In this document: positions 45,158-55,063 of the stretch, piece after piece
Numbering within the stretch: the stretch's first letter is position 1
Layout: every line of letters starts with the position of its first letter
DNA from: an uncultured Bacilli bacterium
Lineage (GTDB): Bacteria > Bacillota_I > Bacilli_A > RF39 > UBA660
Length of the DNA: 64,000 bases
NCBI GenBank assembly: GCA_934131695.1
Contig: CAKOZV010000001.1
Span: 1 to 64,000 of the forward strand
Direction: 5' to 3'
Notes under the pieces: model-generated
Database searches by the model: none
The model's input: only the letters and a program-made list of their open reading frames with translations
What the model was told of the DNA's origin: nothing
Position numbers and translations under genes: made by a program

Positions 45158-46693
45158 ATGATGAAAAATGTAGTAATTATAGGAGCTGGTCCCGCAGGTC
45201 TAGCTTGTGCTTATGAGATTTTAAAAAATAATAAGAATATTAAGGTAACAATTCTTGAGGAAGAAAAAATGGTTGGTGGTATTAGTAAAACAGTAAATTA
45301 TAAAGGTAATAGAATAGATATAGGAGGACACCGTTTCTTTACTAAAAATGAAGAGGTAAAAAAACTATGGTTAGAATTATTACCACCTCAAAATAAACCA
45401 GCTTATGATGATAAGATATTAGACACAGAAAAAAGGTTTCCCAAGAAAGGAAAGAATCCAGAAAAAGGTGACGCAGTAATGCTTATTAGAAATAGAGTGA
45501 GTAGAATTTATTATAATCATAAATTTTTTGATTATCCTGTTAATTTTAATTTTAAAACCATTAAAAATATGGGATTTGCTACTACTTGTTCTTGTGGAGT
45601 AAGTTATTTAAAATCAACAATTCATAAATTAGATGAATTTAACTTAGAAAATTTTTATATTAATCGCTTTGGTAAGAAACTATACTCTATGTTTTTTGAA
45701 GGATATACAACTAAAGTTTGGGGTAGAACGCCTAGTGAAATAGACTCTAGTTGGGGTAGTCAACGGGTAAAAGGAATTTCTATTAGTAAAGTCCTAGTTG
45801 ATTATTTTAAACGTATCTTTCATCTTGAAAATAAGAATAAAGAAACATCTTTAATAGAATCATTTTATTATCCTAAATATGGACCCGGTCAGTTATATGA
45901 AACATTAGCAGATGAGGTAAAAAAACTAGGCGGTAAAATTATCAAAAATGCTAAAGTAGTAAAAATAAAGAAAAATAATAGAGAAATAACCTCTATTGTA
46001 TATTTAAAAGATAATAAATATATAAATTATCAATGTGATACTTTAGTTAGTTCTATGCCTTTGAAAGATTTAATATTAAGTATGAATGATATACCTAAGA
46101 GAATTACTAAGATAAGTAGTAATTTACCATATCGTGACTTTGTAACTGTTGGTTTGTTAGTACCAAGCTTTAAAGTAGAAAATAGTCATACTATTCATGG
46201 TAGCGTTAATGATAACTGGATTTATGTTCAAGATAAAAATGTAAAATTAGGAAGAATACAAATATTTAATAATTGGTCACCATATATGGTTAAAGATCCT
46301 GTTAATACTATCTGGATGGGACTTGAATATTTTTGTAAAGAAAATGATGAATTTTGGACTATGCAAGATAAAGATATAATTAATATGGCTAAAGAAGAAT
46401 TGAAAACAATGAAATTTTATGAGGGAAAAATATTAGATGGTATTGTAATAAGAGTAAAGAAAGCCTATCCCGCTTACTTTGATAGTTATAAACACATTGA
46501 TGAAGTAAGAAAGTATATAAATAATATAGATAATTTATATTGTATTGGAAGAAATGGAACGCATTCTTATAATAATATGGATCACTCAATTTATAGTGGA
46601 TTGTTATGTGGAAAAATGATTAATAAAGGAGAACATGACTTAGATAAATTATGGAATGTTAATGTGGATAAGTCATACCATGAGGAGAAGTAA
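45158..46693 (+). CDS. FAD-dependent UDP-galactopyranose-mutase-like oxidoreductase
   Basis: 511 residues. The FAD/NAD-binding start [13 protein letters not shown] (8-20) and the following [22 protein letters not shown] are typical of amine-oxidase-type flavoproteins related to UDP-galactopyranose mutase and protoporphyrinogen oxidase. A C-terminal signature [20 protein letters not shown] matches the UDP-galactopyranose mutase-like group. True mutases convert UDP-Galp to UDP-Galf for surface glycans; at 511 aa this is larger than Glf (about 370-390), so it is a relative, not a certain mutase. The two following membrane proteins start at the stop codon, making one operon. Confidence 0.7.
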   Translation: MMKNVVIIGAGPAGLACAYEILKNNKNIKVTILEEEKMVGGISKTVNYKGNRIDIGGHRFFTKNEEVKKLWLELLPPQNKPAYDDKILDTEKRFPKKGKNPEKGDAVMLIRNRVSRIYYNHKFFDYPVNFNFKTIKNMGFATTCSCGVSYLKSTIHKLDEFNLENFYINRFGKKLYSMFFEGYTTKVWGRTPSEIDSSWGSQRVKGISISKVLVDYFKRIFHLENKNKETSLIESFYYPKYGPGQLYETLADEVKKLGGKIIKNAKVVKIKKNNREITSIVYLKDNKYINYQCDTLVSSMPLKDLILSMNDIPKRITKISSNLPYRDFVTVGLLVPSFKVENSHTIHGSVNDNWIYVQDKNVKLGRIQIFNNWSPYMVKDPVNTIWMGLEYFCKENDEFWTMQDKDIINMAKEELKTMKFYEGKILDGIVIRVKKAYPAYFDSYKHIDEVRKYINNIDNLYCIGRNGTHSYNNMDHSIYSGLLCGKMINKGEHDLDKLWNVNVDKSYHEEK

Positions 46694-48106
46694 ATGAAAT
46701 ATAAACCTAATAAATATACTAGTTATTTATACTTTATTATTCCTCTTCTTCTTTCAACTACTATAAAGATAAGTAAAGAAAGGGATATTTGGTTTATTCT
46801 CTCATATGGTAAATACATACTAAAAAATGGTTTACCTCATCATGATATACTATCTATGCATAATAATTTTTCTCTAGTAGTTCAACAATGGTTATCAGAT
46901 ATAATTTACTACTTATCCTATAAATTATTAGGAGGAGTAGGAATATACATATTAGTATTCTTACTAAATTCTTTAATACTTTACTTTCTTTATAAACTAA
47001 GTATGGTTATAAGTAAGAAAAAAGTATTTAGTTCAGTTATCACTAGTTCTATTATAGATATACTTTTAATGACTTACTTTGTAACACCAAGACCACAGAT
47101 GTTTACTTTTCTAATATTTATAATACTACTTTATATCTTAGAAAAATATTTACAAAAAGAATCAAAAATTATTTGGTTTATTCCAATTCTTTCTTTGTTA
47201 CTAGTTAATCTTCATGCTTCTATGTGGCCTTGTTTATTTATACTTATGCTACCTTATTTGGTCGAATTTAGTTATAACTACTTAAAGAAGAAAGATAAAA
47301 AAGTATTTAAATTATTACAAGTTATTTTCTTCTCTATTATAGTAAGTTTTCTAAATCCTTATGGCTTAGGAGCAATGACTTATTCTCTAACTAGTTATGG
47401 AGTAGATACTATAAATAAAATGGTTATGGAAATGTCACCATTCACTTTAAAAGGTGTATTAGCTCCTACTAATTATATAGTGTTAAGCTTATTCTTTGGC
47501 TTATTAGCTTGTATGTTTATCAAAAAGAAATATTCAGTCCATCAAGTATTATTAATGCTTGGAATATTTTATATGGTATTATGTAATTTTCGAAATGTAA
47601 CTTTATTCTATATTTGTGTTTTACCATTTCTTAGTATCTATCTACCATTTAGTGATGGAAAAAGTAAGTTTATACCTAAAAAACTTTACATAGTAGTTAT
47701 AATTTGTCTTTTAATACTAATAGGTTATAATACTGTGGATGGAAAGTATAATCTAGTAAATCCTAATAAGAAAATAATAGAATACTTAGATAAGAATGAC
47801 AAGAAAGATATAAAACTATATGCTAATAATGATAATGGTTCTTACTATGAATTTAGTGGTTATCATCCTTATATAGATGGAAGGGTAGAAGTATTTGTAA
47901 AAGCTAATAATCATCAAGAAGATATCATGTTAGAGTATTATAATATGTCATTTGGAATATTAGATGTAGAGAAGTTTTTAGATAAGTATAAATTTACTCA
48001 TTTAGTTGTTGATAAAAATGAAATACTATATAACTATTTAAAAAATAATGAAAACTATCAAAAAGTAGTAACAATTGATGAGACTTATCTCTATATTAGA
48101 AAGTAG
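46694..48106 (+). CDS. GT-C-like polytopic membrane protein, first of two tandem paralogues
   Basis: 470 residues with about ten membrane helices. The opening DIWFILSYGKYILKNGLPHHD and WLSDIIYYLSYKLLGGVG recall the DxWxxLxxG...G.P..D...WL pattern of a family of bacterial membrane proteins related to GT-C glycosyltransferases. The C-terminus has a short extracytoplasmic domain with YHPYIDGRVEVF and FTHLVVDKNE. It could transfer sugars from a lipid carrier or act as a scaffold; no catalytic acid pair can be assigned. It starts at the stop codon of the flavoprotein gene. Confidence 0.65.
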   Translation: MKYKPNKYTSYLYFIIPLLLSTTIKISKERDIWFILSYGKYILKNGLPHHDILSMHNNFSLVVQQWLSDIIYYLSYKLLGGVGIYILVFLLNSLILYFLYKLSMVISKKKVFSSVITSSIIDILLMTYFVTPRPQMFTFLIFIILLYILEKYLQKESKIIWFIPILSLLLVNLHASMWPCLFILMLPYLVEFSYNYLKKKDKKVFKLLQVIFFSIIVSFLNPYGLGAMTYSLTSYGVDTINKMVMEMSPFTLKGVLAPTNYIVLSLFFGLLACMFIKKKYSVHQVLLMLGIFYMVLCNFRNVTLFYICVLPFLSIYLPFSDGKSKFIPKKLYIVVIICLLILIGYNTVDGKYNLVNPNKKIIEYLDKNDKKDIKLYANNDNGSYYEFSGYHPYIDGRVEVFVKANNHQEDIMLEYYNMSFGILDVEKFLDKYKFTHLVVDKNEILYNYLKNNENYQKVVTIDETYLYIRK

Positions 48107-48114
48107 GTATTAAA

Positions 48115-49548
48115 ATGTTTAAAAAGTATAAACCAAGTAAGTGGCTTAGTTATTTATATTTTATATTTCCTCTTTTTTTAGTAACAAAAATAAATATTGG
48201 AAAGGAAAGTGATATCTGGTTTTTGTTATCATACGGTAAGAAAATAGTAACAAGTGGTTTTCCTAAATATGATTTCTTATCAATGCATGAAAACTTTTCT
48301 TTTGTAATGCAACAGTGGTTGTCAGTTTTATCTTTTTATCAAGTTTATAAATTACTAGGAGGGGTAGGATTATTCTTACTAGTATTTATTATAAATACTT
48401 TAATTATCTTCTTCTTATATAAACTATGTATGTTACTAAGTGATAATAAAGTATTTTCTTCCGTGGTAACTACTTGTATGATAGATATTTTATTACAGAG
48501 CTTTTTTATAATACCAAGACCACAGATTTATAGTTTATTATTATTTATAATAACTATATATATACTAGAGTTGTATCTTAAAAAGAATAGTAAATCTATT
48601 TATTTATTACCTTTGATATCACTATTACTGATTAATTTTCATGCTTCTATGTGGTTATGTTTATTTATACTTACTATGCCTTTTATCTTTGAATTTACTT
48701 TATTATTTATTAGAAAGAAGGATAAGAGAATAGTTAAATTAGTACTTATGGTTTTATTATCATTCTTAGTTGGCTTCTTAAATCCCTATGGTATAAAGAA
48801 TATGTTTTATTCACTAACTAGTTATGGGGTTGATATAATAAATAGTGAAGTTATTGAAATGCATTCATTTACTACAATGGAACCTTTAACATTCGCTAAT
48901 TATTGTTTTATTGGAACATTTTTTATCCTTTTAATTGGAATTATTTATCATAAGAATAAGAAAATAGAAGCTAGTCAGTTATTATTAATATTAGGTACTA
49001 CTTATATGGCACTTTGTAATTTTAGAAATATTAGTATATTTTATGTGTGTGCTCTTCCTTTCCTTAGTATTTATTTACCAGTTCAAGATGGAAAAGAAGA
49101 AAAAATACCTATTAAATTATATATCTTATTTATAGCTATGATAGTTCTAACTATTTCTATGAACATTTATAATGGTAGTTACACCTTAAAAAATGCTAAT
49201 CAAAAGTATATTAATTATCTTGATAAAAATGTTAGTAAAGATATAAAACTATATGCAGGTTATAATGATGGTTCTTATTTTGAGTATAGTGGTTATCATC
49301 CTTATATGGATGGAAGAGCAGAAATATTTTTAAAGAGTAATAATAAAAAAGAAGATATATTAAATGAATATTTTGATGTTTATTATGGAAAAACTGATAT
49401 AGCCAAGTTCTTAAAAAAATATGATTTTGATTACTTAATAGTTGGAAAAGCTGATTATTTCTTGTATAATTATTTGAAGACTGATAAAAATTACCAAGTA
49501 GTAGTTAAATCTAAAAATAAGAAAATGTATAAAAGAATTAGGGAGTGA
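48115..49548 (+). CDS. GT-C-like polytopic membrane protein, second tandem paralogue
   Basis: 477 residues, clearly homologous to the preceding gene over its full length: SDIWFLLSYGKKIVTSGFPKYD, WLSVLSFYQVYKLLGGVG, LNPYGIKNMFYSLTSYGVD, FRNISIFYVCALPFLSIYLP and YHPYMDGRAEIF. Identity is moderate, so the duplication is not recent. Placement 8 bp after the first copy suggests a co-expressed pair. The last codons overlap the dCMP deaminase binding site. Confidence 0.65.
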   Translation: MFKKYKPSKWLSYLYFIFPLFLVTKINIGKESDIWFLLSYGKKIVTSGFPKYDFLSMHENFSFVMQQWLSVLSFYQVYKLLGGVGLFLLVFIINTLIIFFLYKLCMLLSDNKVFSSVVTTCMIDILLQSFFIIPRPQIYSLLLFIITIYILELYLKKNSKSIYLLPLISLLLINFHASMWLCLFILTMPFIFEFTLLFIRKKDKRIVKLVLMVLLSFLVGFLNPYGIKNMFYSLTSYGVDIINSEVIEMHSFTTMEPLTFANYCFIGTFFILLIGIIYHKNKKIEASQLLLILGTTYMALCNFRNISIFYVCALPFLSIYLPVQDGKEEKIPIKLYILFIAMIVLTISMNIYNGSYTLKNANQKYINYLDKNVSKDIKLYAGYNDGSYFEYSGYHPYMDGRAEIFLKSNNKKEDILNEYFDVYYGKTDIAKFLKKYDFDYLIVGKADYFLYNYLKTDKNYQVVVKSKNKKMYKRIRE

Positions 49549-49553
49549 TAAGT

Positions 49554-50042
49554 ATGTATAGAAAAGATTATATATCATGGGATAGCTATTTTATGAGTAT
49601 AGCTAAATTATCAGCTTTAAGAAGTAAAGATCCATCAACACAGGTAGGTGCTTGTATTGTAAGTAATGATAACAGAATTTTATCAATTGGTTATAATGGG
49701 GCACCTAATGGATTTCATGATAGTGATTTTCCTTGGGAAAGAGATGGAAAGCCAGTAGATACTAAATATATGTACGTTTGTCATGCAGAATTAAATGCTA
49801 TTTTAAATTTTCGAGGAAACAAAAGAGACTTAGAAGGTTCCAAACTTTATGCTTCACTTTTTCCTTGTAATGAATGTGCTAAGTCAATAATTCAATCTGG
49901 TATAAAAGAGATTATTTATTTAGATAATAAATATAAAGATACTGATAGTTGTATTGCTTCTAGAAGATTATTTGATGAATGTGGAGTTATTTATAGAGAA
50001 TTCAATCCAGATATTGATTCTATTACAATTAAATTAAAATAA
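49554..50042 (+). CDS. dCMP deaminase family protein
   Basis: 162 residues of zinc-dependent cytidine/deoxycytidylate deaminase fold. Zinc ligands are in CHAELNAIL (HAE, catalytic Glu) and FPCNECAKSI (PCxxC); STQVGACIVSNDNRILSIGYNGAPNGF is the typical start. It supplies dUMP for thymidylate synthesis, consistent with the thymidylate-kinase-like gene at 57 kb. ATG 49554 follows GGGAGTGAT; the upstream GTG at 49545 is within the binding site. ComEB-type length. Confidence 0.9.
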   Translation: MYRKDYISWDSYFMSIAKLSALRSKDPSTQVGACIVSNDNRILSIGYNGAPNGFHDSDFPWERDGKPVDTKYMYVCHAELNAILNFRGNKRDLEGSKLYASLFPCNECAKSIIQSGIKEIIYLDNKYKDTDSCIASRRLFDECGVIYREFNPDIDSITIKLK

Positions 50043-50069
50043 AGCATATAATTTAGAGGAGTTGATATT

Positions 50070-50807
50070 ATGCTAGAAAATCTAAAAGTTGGTCAAAAAG
50101 TTAATTGTTCTGATTTCCTTTTTGAAAATAAAGATATAGTAGAAAATGATGATATATATAAAAGAATTAATTGTAAGAGTTATCAAAAAAATGATGATAT
50201 TTCTTTGAGTGATTTAACTTATATAAAAATGTTACATTATAATTATGATGATGATGTAGTAGTAGGAGAAATGATAGTTAATAAAGTTATTCTTGATGAA
50301 GTAAGAGAAGCATTTTCTTCATTATTTATGTTAAAATATCAGATTAATTCTATGAGATTAATAGATGACTTTTGGGTGGAAAGTGCAATTAAAAGTGATA
50401 GAAATAGTATTTATCATAATAATAGTAGTTCTTTTTGTTATAGAAAAATACCTAATCAAACTAACTTGTCAAAGCATGCTTTAGGACTTGCTATTGATAT
50501 CAATCCACTAGATAATCCTTATACTCCAAGAAATAAGGATGGTAGTTTTGATGATAGTTTATTGACAGACTATGAAAAAGATTTGCTTATTGATAGAGAA
50601 GAAAAAGCTAAACATAATCCCCATATAATTACCCTAGGTGACACAATCTGTAAGGTGTTTGCATCGGTTGGTTATGAGTGTGGTGGTATTTGGCCATTAC
50701 AGAGTGATGAATTTTCTTGCGACTGGCAACATTTTGAACCAAATGAAGCTAAGATGAAAGAAATTAATGAAAGAATAAATACTAGTAAGAAAGAAAAGAG
50801 AATTTAA
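50070..50807 (+). CDS. M15-family peptidase
   Basis: 245 residues. A VanY/L-alanyl-D-glutamate-type M15 zinc peptidase: SKHALGLAIDINP (SxHxxGxAxD) and CDWQHFEP (DxxHFE) supply the zinc ligands and catalytic acid. Substrate would be peptidoglycan stem peptides. No signal peptide is visible at the start used here (GAGGAGTTGATATT before the ATG), so it may be cytosolic or released by lysis; this is atypical. A leading domain of about 100 residues precedes the peptidase core. Confidence 0.82.
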   Translation: MLENLKVGQKVNCSDFLFENKDIVENDDIYKRINCKSYQKNDDISLSDLTYIKMLHYNYDDDVVVGEMIVNKVILDEVREAFSSLFMLKYQINSMRLIDDFWVESAIKSDRNSIYHNNSSSFCYRKIPNQTNLSKHALGLAIDINPLDNPYTPRNKDGSFDDSLLTDYEKDLLIDREEKAKHNPHIITLGDTICKVFASVGYECGGIWPLQSDEFSCDWQHFEPNEAKMKEINERINTSKKEKRI

Positions 50808-50825
50808 TGATTTTCTTTTTCTTTT
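50790..50825 (+). terminator. Probable terminator before uvrB
   Basis: Purine tract AAAGAAAAGAGAA pairs with TTTTCTTTTTCTTT around an 8-nt loop, overlapping the M15 stop codon. Confidence 0.5.
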
Positions 50826-50836
50826 GTAAAAAAACA

Positions 50837-50865
50837 TTGACGAACGTATATTTGGTAATTATAAT
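50837..50865 (+). promoter_or_regulatory. Strong uvrB promoter with possible SOS box
   Basis: TTGACG (50837-50842), 17-bp spacer, TATAAT (50860-50865). The spacer contains GAACGTATATTT (50842-50853), 10 of 12 positions like the Bacillus DinR/LexA box GAAC-N4-GTTC. The leader to ATG 50947 would be about 75 nt. Confidence 0.6.
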
Positions 50866-50946
50866 AGAGATAATTAAAAACAAGTGAAAAAAATTTGATT
50901 AATTGTTTATAATAAAAATAGATGATATAAATGAGCGGAGGTAAAA

Positions 50947-52908
50947 ATGTTTGAATTAGTTAGTAAATATAAACCAAGTGGAGATCAACCAGAAGCAATT
51001 GAAAAGTTAGTTGATGGTATAGAAAAAGGTAAAAAAGAACAAGTGTTATTAGGAGCAACGGGTACAGGTAAAACCTTTACTATGGCTAATGTTATTAAAA
51101 GAACTAATAAACCAACTTTGATACTTGCTCATAATAAGACTTTAGCTGGTCAATTATATGCTGAAATGAAGGAGTTATTTCCTAACAATCATGTTTGTTA
51201 CTTTGTTTCATATTATGATTATTACCAACCGGAAGCATATGTTCCAAGTACTGATACTTATATAGAAAAAGACTCATCTATAAATGATGAGATAGATGAG
51301 TTAAGACATGAGGCAACATCTTCTCTTTTAACTTATCGTGATACAATAGTAGTAGCATCAGTATCATGTATATATGGTATTGGAGAAGTAGAAGAATATA
51401 AGAATAAAATGTTAACTCTTAGTGTAACTGATGAATTAGAAAGAGATAAGGTACTTGCAAAGCTGGTGGAAATGCAATTTGAAAGAAATGACTATGATTT
51501 TCATCGAGGAACTTTTAGAGTTAGAGGTGATATAGTAGAGATAATTCCTGTTAATCAAGATAAAACGGGTTACAGAATCGAGTTTTTTGGTAACGAAATA
51601 GATAGAATTAGTGAAATAGATGTTTTAACAGGAGCGGTTATTACTAATAAAAAGACAATAAGTATCTTTCCAGCTAGTCACTTTGTAGTTAGTGATGATA
51701 AATTAAAAGCTGCAATTAAGAGAATAAAAAGTGAGCTAGCAGAACGATTAACTGAATTAAAAGCAGAAAATAAATTATTAGCAGCTGAAAGATTAGAACA
51801 AAGGACAAACTATGATATAGAGATGTTAGAAGAGACTGGTTTTTGTCATGGGATTGAAAACTATTCTGCTCCTATGGCTGGTAGAGAAAGAGGTGAAACT
51901 CCAACTACTTTAATGGACTTCTTTCCAGATGATTATTTACTAATGGTAGATGAGTCGCATGTAACCCTACCACAAGTAAGAGGAATGTATAATGGAGATA
52001 GAGCTAGAAAAATGAATCTTGTTGATTATGGTTTTCGTTTACCCAGTGCCTTAGATAATAGACCATTAAAATATGAAGAGTTTGAAAAGAAAATTAATCA
52101 AGCTATTTATGTATCAGCTACACCAGGTGATTATGAACTTTCTAAGACAAATGGTGAGTATGTAGAACAAATCATTAGACCTACCGGTTTACTAGATCCT
52201 ACTATTGAAGTAAGAGGACAAGAAGGACAAATAGATAATTTAATAGAAGAAATAAGAATTCGTAAAGAAAAAAATGAAAGAGTATTAATTACAACCTTAA
52301 CAATAAGAATGGCAGAAGAATTAACTAATTACTTAAAAGATGTTGATATAAAAGTAGCTTATCTTCATACTGAGATTAAAACCTTAGAAAGATTACAAAT
52401 TATTCATGACTTAAGAGTAGGTAAATATGATGTAGTAGTTGGTATTAACCTTTTAAGAGAAGGTATAGATATTCCTGAAGTATCACTAATAGCAATTCTA
52501 GATGCTGATAAAGAAGGATTCTTACGAAGTGAAAGAAGTTTGATTCAAACAATAGGTCGTTGTGCTAGAAATAAAGACGGACATGTTATCATGTATGCAG
52601 ATAAGATAACTGATAGTATGCAAAAAGCTATAGATGAAACAGCAAGAAGAAGAACTATTCAAGATAACTATAATAAAGAGCATAAAATAGTACCTAAAAC
52701 AATAATTAAAGAGATTAGAGAAGTAGTAAGTAATATAGATAATAAGACAAGTAGCAAGAAAGTTAAGAGATTAACTAAGCAAGAGAAATTAAATGAAATA
52801 GAAAGAATTGAAACGGAAATGATGAAAGCAGCTAAAGAGTTAGATTTTGAAAGAGCAATGGAATTAAGAAATATTTTATTTGAGATGAAAGTAGATAGTC
52901 AAAAATAA
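50947..52908 (+). CDS. uvrB: Excinuclease ABC subunit UvrB
   Basis: DNA-damage-binding helicase subunit of nucleotide excision repair. Walker A GATGTGKT (36-43), the beta-hairpin [12 protein letters not shown] (about 92-103), helicase motifs DESHVTLPQ and TIGRCARN, and a C-terminal UVR motif ([26 protein letters not shown]) that binds UvrC. Length is 653 aa, standard. uvrA is not downstream; the next gene is rnr. Confidence 0.97.
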   Translation: MFELVSKYKPSGDQPEAIEKLVDGIEKGKKEQVLLGATGTGKTFTMANVIKRTNKPTLILAHNKTLAGQLYAEMKELFPNNHVCYFVSYYDYYQPEAYVPSTDTYIEKDSSINDEIDELRHEATSSLLTYRDTIVVASVSCIYGIGEVEEYKNKMLTLSVTDELERDKVLAKLVEMQFERNDYDFHRGTFRVRGDIVEIIPVNQDKTGYRIEFFGNEIDRISEIDVLTGAVITNKKTISIFPASHFVVSDDKLKAAIKRIKSELAERLTELKAENKLLAAERLEQRTNYDIEMLEETGFCHGIENYSAPMAGRERGETPTTLMDFFPDDYLLMVDESHVTLPQVRGMYNGDRARKMNLVDYGFRLPSALDNRPLKYEEFEKKINQAIYVSATPGDYELSKTNGEYVEQIIRPTGLLDPTIEVRGQEGQIDNLIEEIRIRKEKNERVLITTLTIRMAEELTNYLKDVDIKVAYLHTEIKTLERLQIIHDLRVGKYDVVVGINLLREGIDIPEVSLIAILDADKEGFLRSERSLIQTIGRCARNKDGHVIMYADKITDSMQKAIDETARRRTIQDNYNKEHKIVPKTIIKEIREVVSNIDNKTSSKKVKRLTKQEKLNEIERIETEMMKAAKELDFERAMELRNILFEMKVDSQK

Positions 52909-52929
52909 TTATTAAAATTTATATTACTG

Positions 52930-52938
52930 TGGTAAAAT
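52930..52938 (+). promoter_or_regulatory. Extended -10 promoter for rnr
   Basis: TGGTAAAAT, 22 bp before the rnr ATG. Confidence 0.4.
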
Positions 52939-52960
52939 AAAGATATAGTGAGGTAATGAG

Positions 52961-55054
52961 ATGAAAGATAGAATATTAGAAATACTAAAAAAATCAGAAA
53001 AAAGTTTAACTGTTTTTGAATTAGAAGAACAACTAGGTACTAGTAATTTAGAAGAACTTTTACATATCTTAAATGAAATGGAAGTAGAAACAAGTATATA
53101 TCATACTAATAAAGATAAATATATGTTGTTTTCTGATAGTCATTTATTAAAAGGATATTTACATTCTAATAAAAAAGGATTTGGTTTTGTTGATGTAGAT
53201 TCTTTAAGTGATGATGTATATATAAGTGCTGATAATATGAATGGAGCACTTCATGGGGATTATGTTATTGTAGAATTAACATCTAAAAAAGACTTAGGTA
53301 GATTAGAAGGACGAATAATTAGAGTTTTAAAACATGAAACTAATACATTTGTTGGTGAGATTAACTTCTTTAATAATGTTGGGAAAGTAAAACTAGATGA
53401 AGATAAAGTTAACTTAGAAATAATCGTTAAAAAAGAAAACTCTTTAAATGCTGTAGATGGACATAAAGTAGTTGTAGAAATTATTAAAAGAATTAGTAAT
53501 CATCAAGCGGAAGGAAAAGTATTAAGAATAATAGGACATAAAAATGATCCAGGGGTTGATATTTTATCAATTGTAGAAAAGTATCATATAAATAGTAGTT
53601 TTCCAGAAGATGTAGTAGAAGAAGTTAAAACTTTACCTATGGAAGTAAGAGAAGAAGATTTAAAAGGAAGAAGAGATTTACGCGATAAAGTAATATTTAC
53701 GATAGATGGTGATGATACTAGAGATATTGACGATGCTATTAGTATTGATAAAAAAGAAAATGGTAATTATGTTTTAGGGGTTCATATAGCTGATGTTTCT
53801 TATTATGTTAAAGAAGGTAGCCCACTAGATAAAGAAGCCATGGATAGAGGAACTTCTGTCTACCTTGTTGATAGAGTAATTCCTATGCTTCCTCATGAAT
53901 TATCTAATGGTATTTGTTCACTAAATCCTAATGTTGATCGTTTAGCTATAAGCTGTGTAATGGAATATACTAATGAAGGTAAATTAGTTGATTATGATAT
54001 CTTTGAAAGTGTTATTAAATCTAGAAAACAAATGACTTACAAGAAAGTTAATAGTATTTTAGAAAAGAATATTGTTCCAGAAGGTTATGAAGAATTTGCT
54101 GATGACTTAAGAGAAATGGAAGAGTTAGCAACTATTTTAAGAAAAGCTAAAACTAAAAGAGGTTATATAGACTTTGATGTAGATGAACCTAAAATATTAG
54201 TGGATGAAAATTGTAAACCAACTGATATAGTTTTAAGAGAAAGAGGTTTAGGAGAAAACTTAATTGAAGACTTTATGATAGCAGCTAATGAATGTGTAGC
54301 AACTCATATTTTCTATATGAATTTACCATTTATTTATCGTGTACATGAATATCCTAAGCAGGAAAGAATTCAAAACTTTTTAGCATTTGTTAGTAATTTA
54401 GGTTATCACGTAACTGGAAATATTAAAGATAATAAACCTACAACTGTTCAACATATTCTAAATTGTTTGAAAAATAAAAAAGAGTTTCCTATACTATCAA
54501 GCCTATTATTAAGAAGTATGCAAAAAGCTATCTATTTACCACAAAATTTAGGACATTATGGTCTAGCAAGTCCTTGCTATACGCATTTTACATCTCCTAT
54601 TAGAAGATATCCTGATACAACAGTTCATAGACTATTAAGAACTTATTTATTTAATCATGATATGTCTTATCAAACTCTTCATCATTGGGAGGAAAAACTA
54701 ATCTTTGTAGCAGATCACTCATCTGCTATGGAAAGAGCTTCTATTGATTGTGAAAGAGAAGTAGAAGATATGAAAATGGCTGAATATATGGAAGAACATA
54801 TTGGTGAAGAATATATAGGTATGATATCTTCTGTTATGAGTTTTGGGATGTTTGTCCAACTAGATAACTTAGTTGAAGGACTAGTACCTCTTCGTTTATT
54901 AGATGACTATTTTATCTATGACGAAGAAAGAATGACTCTAACTGGTGAAAAATCAAATATAAGATATACTATTGGTGACAGAGTAAAAATTAAAGTAGTA
55001 GCAGCTAATAAACAAGCTAAAACAATTGACTTTAAAATTATTAAAAAAATGTAG
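52961..55054 (+). CDS. rnr: Ribonuclease R
   Basis: 3'-5' exoribonuclease that degrades structured RNA and, with tmRNA, non-stop mRNAs. N-terminal winged helix (1-60) and cold-shock OB folds precede the RNB domain with the catalytic aspartates in TIDGDDTRDIDDAIS (about 245-260) and the YTHFTSPIRRYPD motif. An S1 domain closes it (EEYIGMISSVMSFGMFVQLDN). Length is 697 aa. It leads into capA-like, smpB and ssrA, the usual quality-control neighbourhood. Confidence 0.96.
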   Translation: MKDRILEILKKSEKSLTVFELEEQLGTSNLEELLHILNEMEVETSIYHTNKDKYMLFSDSHLLKGYLHSNKKGFGFVDVDSLSDDVYISADNMNGALHGDYVIVELTSKKDLGRLEGRIIRVLKHETNTFVGEINFFNNVGKVKLDEDKVNLEIIVKKENSLNAVDGHKVVVEIIKRISNHQAEGKVLRIIGHKNDPGVDILSIVEKYHINSSFPEDVVEEVKTLPMEVREEDLKGRRDLRDKVIFTIDGDDTRDIDDAISIDKKENGNYVLGVHIADVSYYVKEGSPLDKEAMDRGTSVYLVDRVIPMLPHELSNGICSLNPNVDRLAISCVMEYTNEGKLVDYDIFESVIKSRKQMTYKKVNSILEKNIVPEGYEEFADDLREMEELATILRKAKTKRGYIDFDVDEPKILVDENCKPTDIVLRERGLGENLIEDFMIAANECVATHIFYMNLPFIYRVHEYPKQERIQNFLAFVSNLGYHVTGNIKDNKPTTVQHILNCLKNKKEFPILSSLLLRSMQKAIYLPQNLGHYGLASPCYTHFTSPIRRYPDTTVHRLLRTYLFNHDMSYQTLHHWEEKLIFVADHSSAMERASIDCEREVEDMKMAEYMEEHIGEEYIGMISSVMSFGMFVQLDNLVEGLVPLRLLDDYFIYDEERMTLTGEKSNIRYTIGDRVKIKVVAANKQAKTIDFKIIKKM

Positions 55055-55063
55055 GTGATTACA

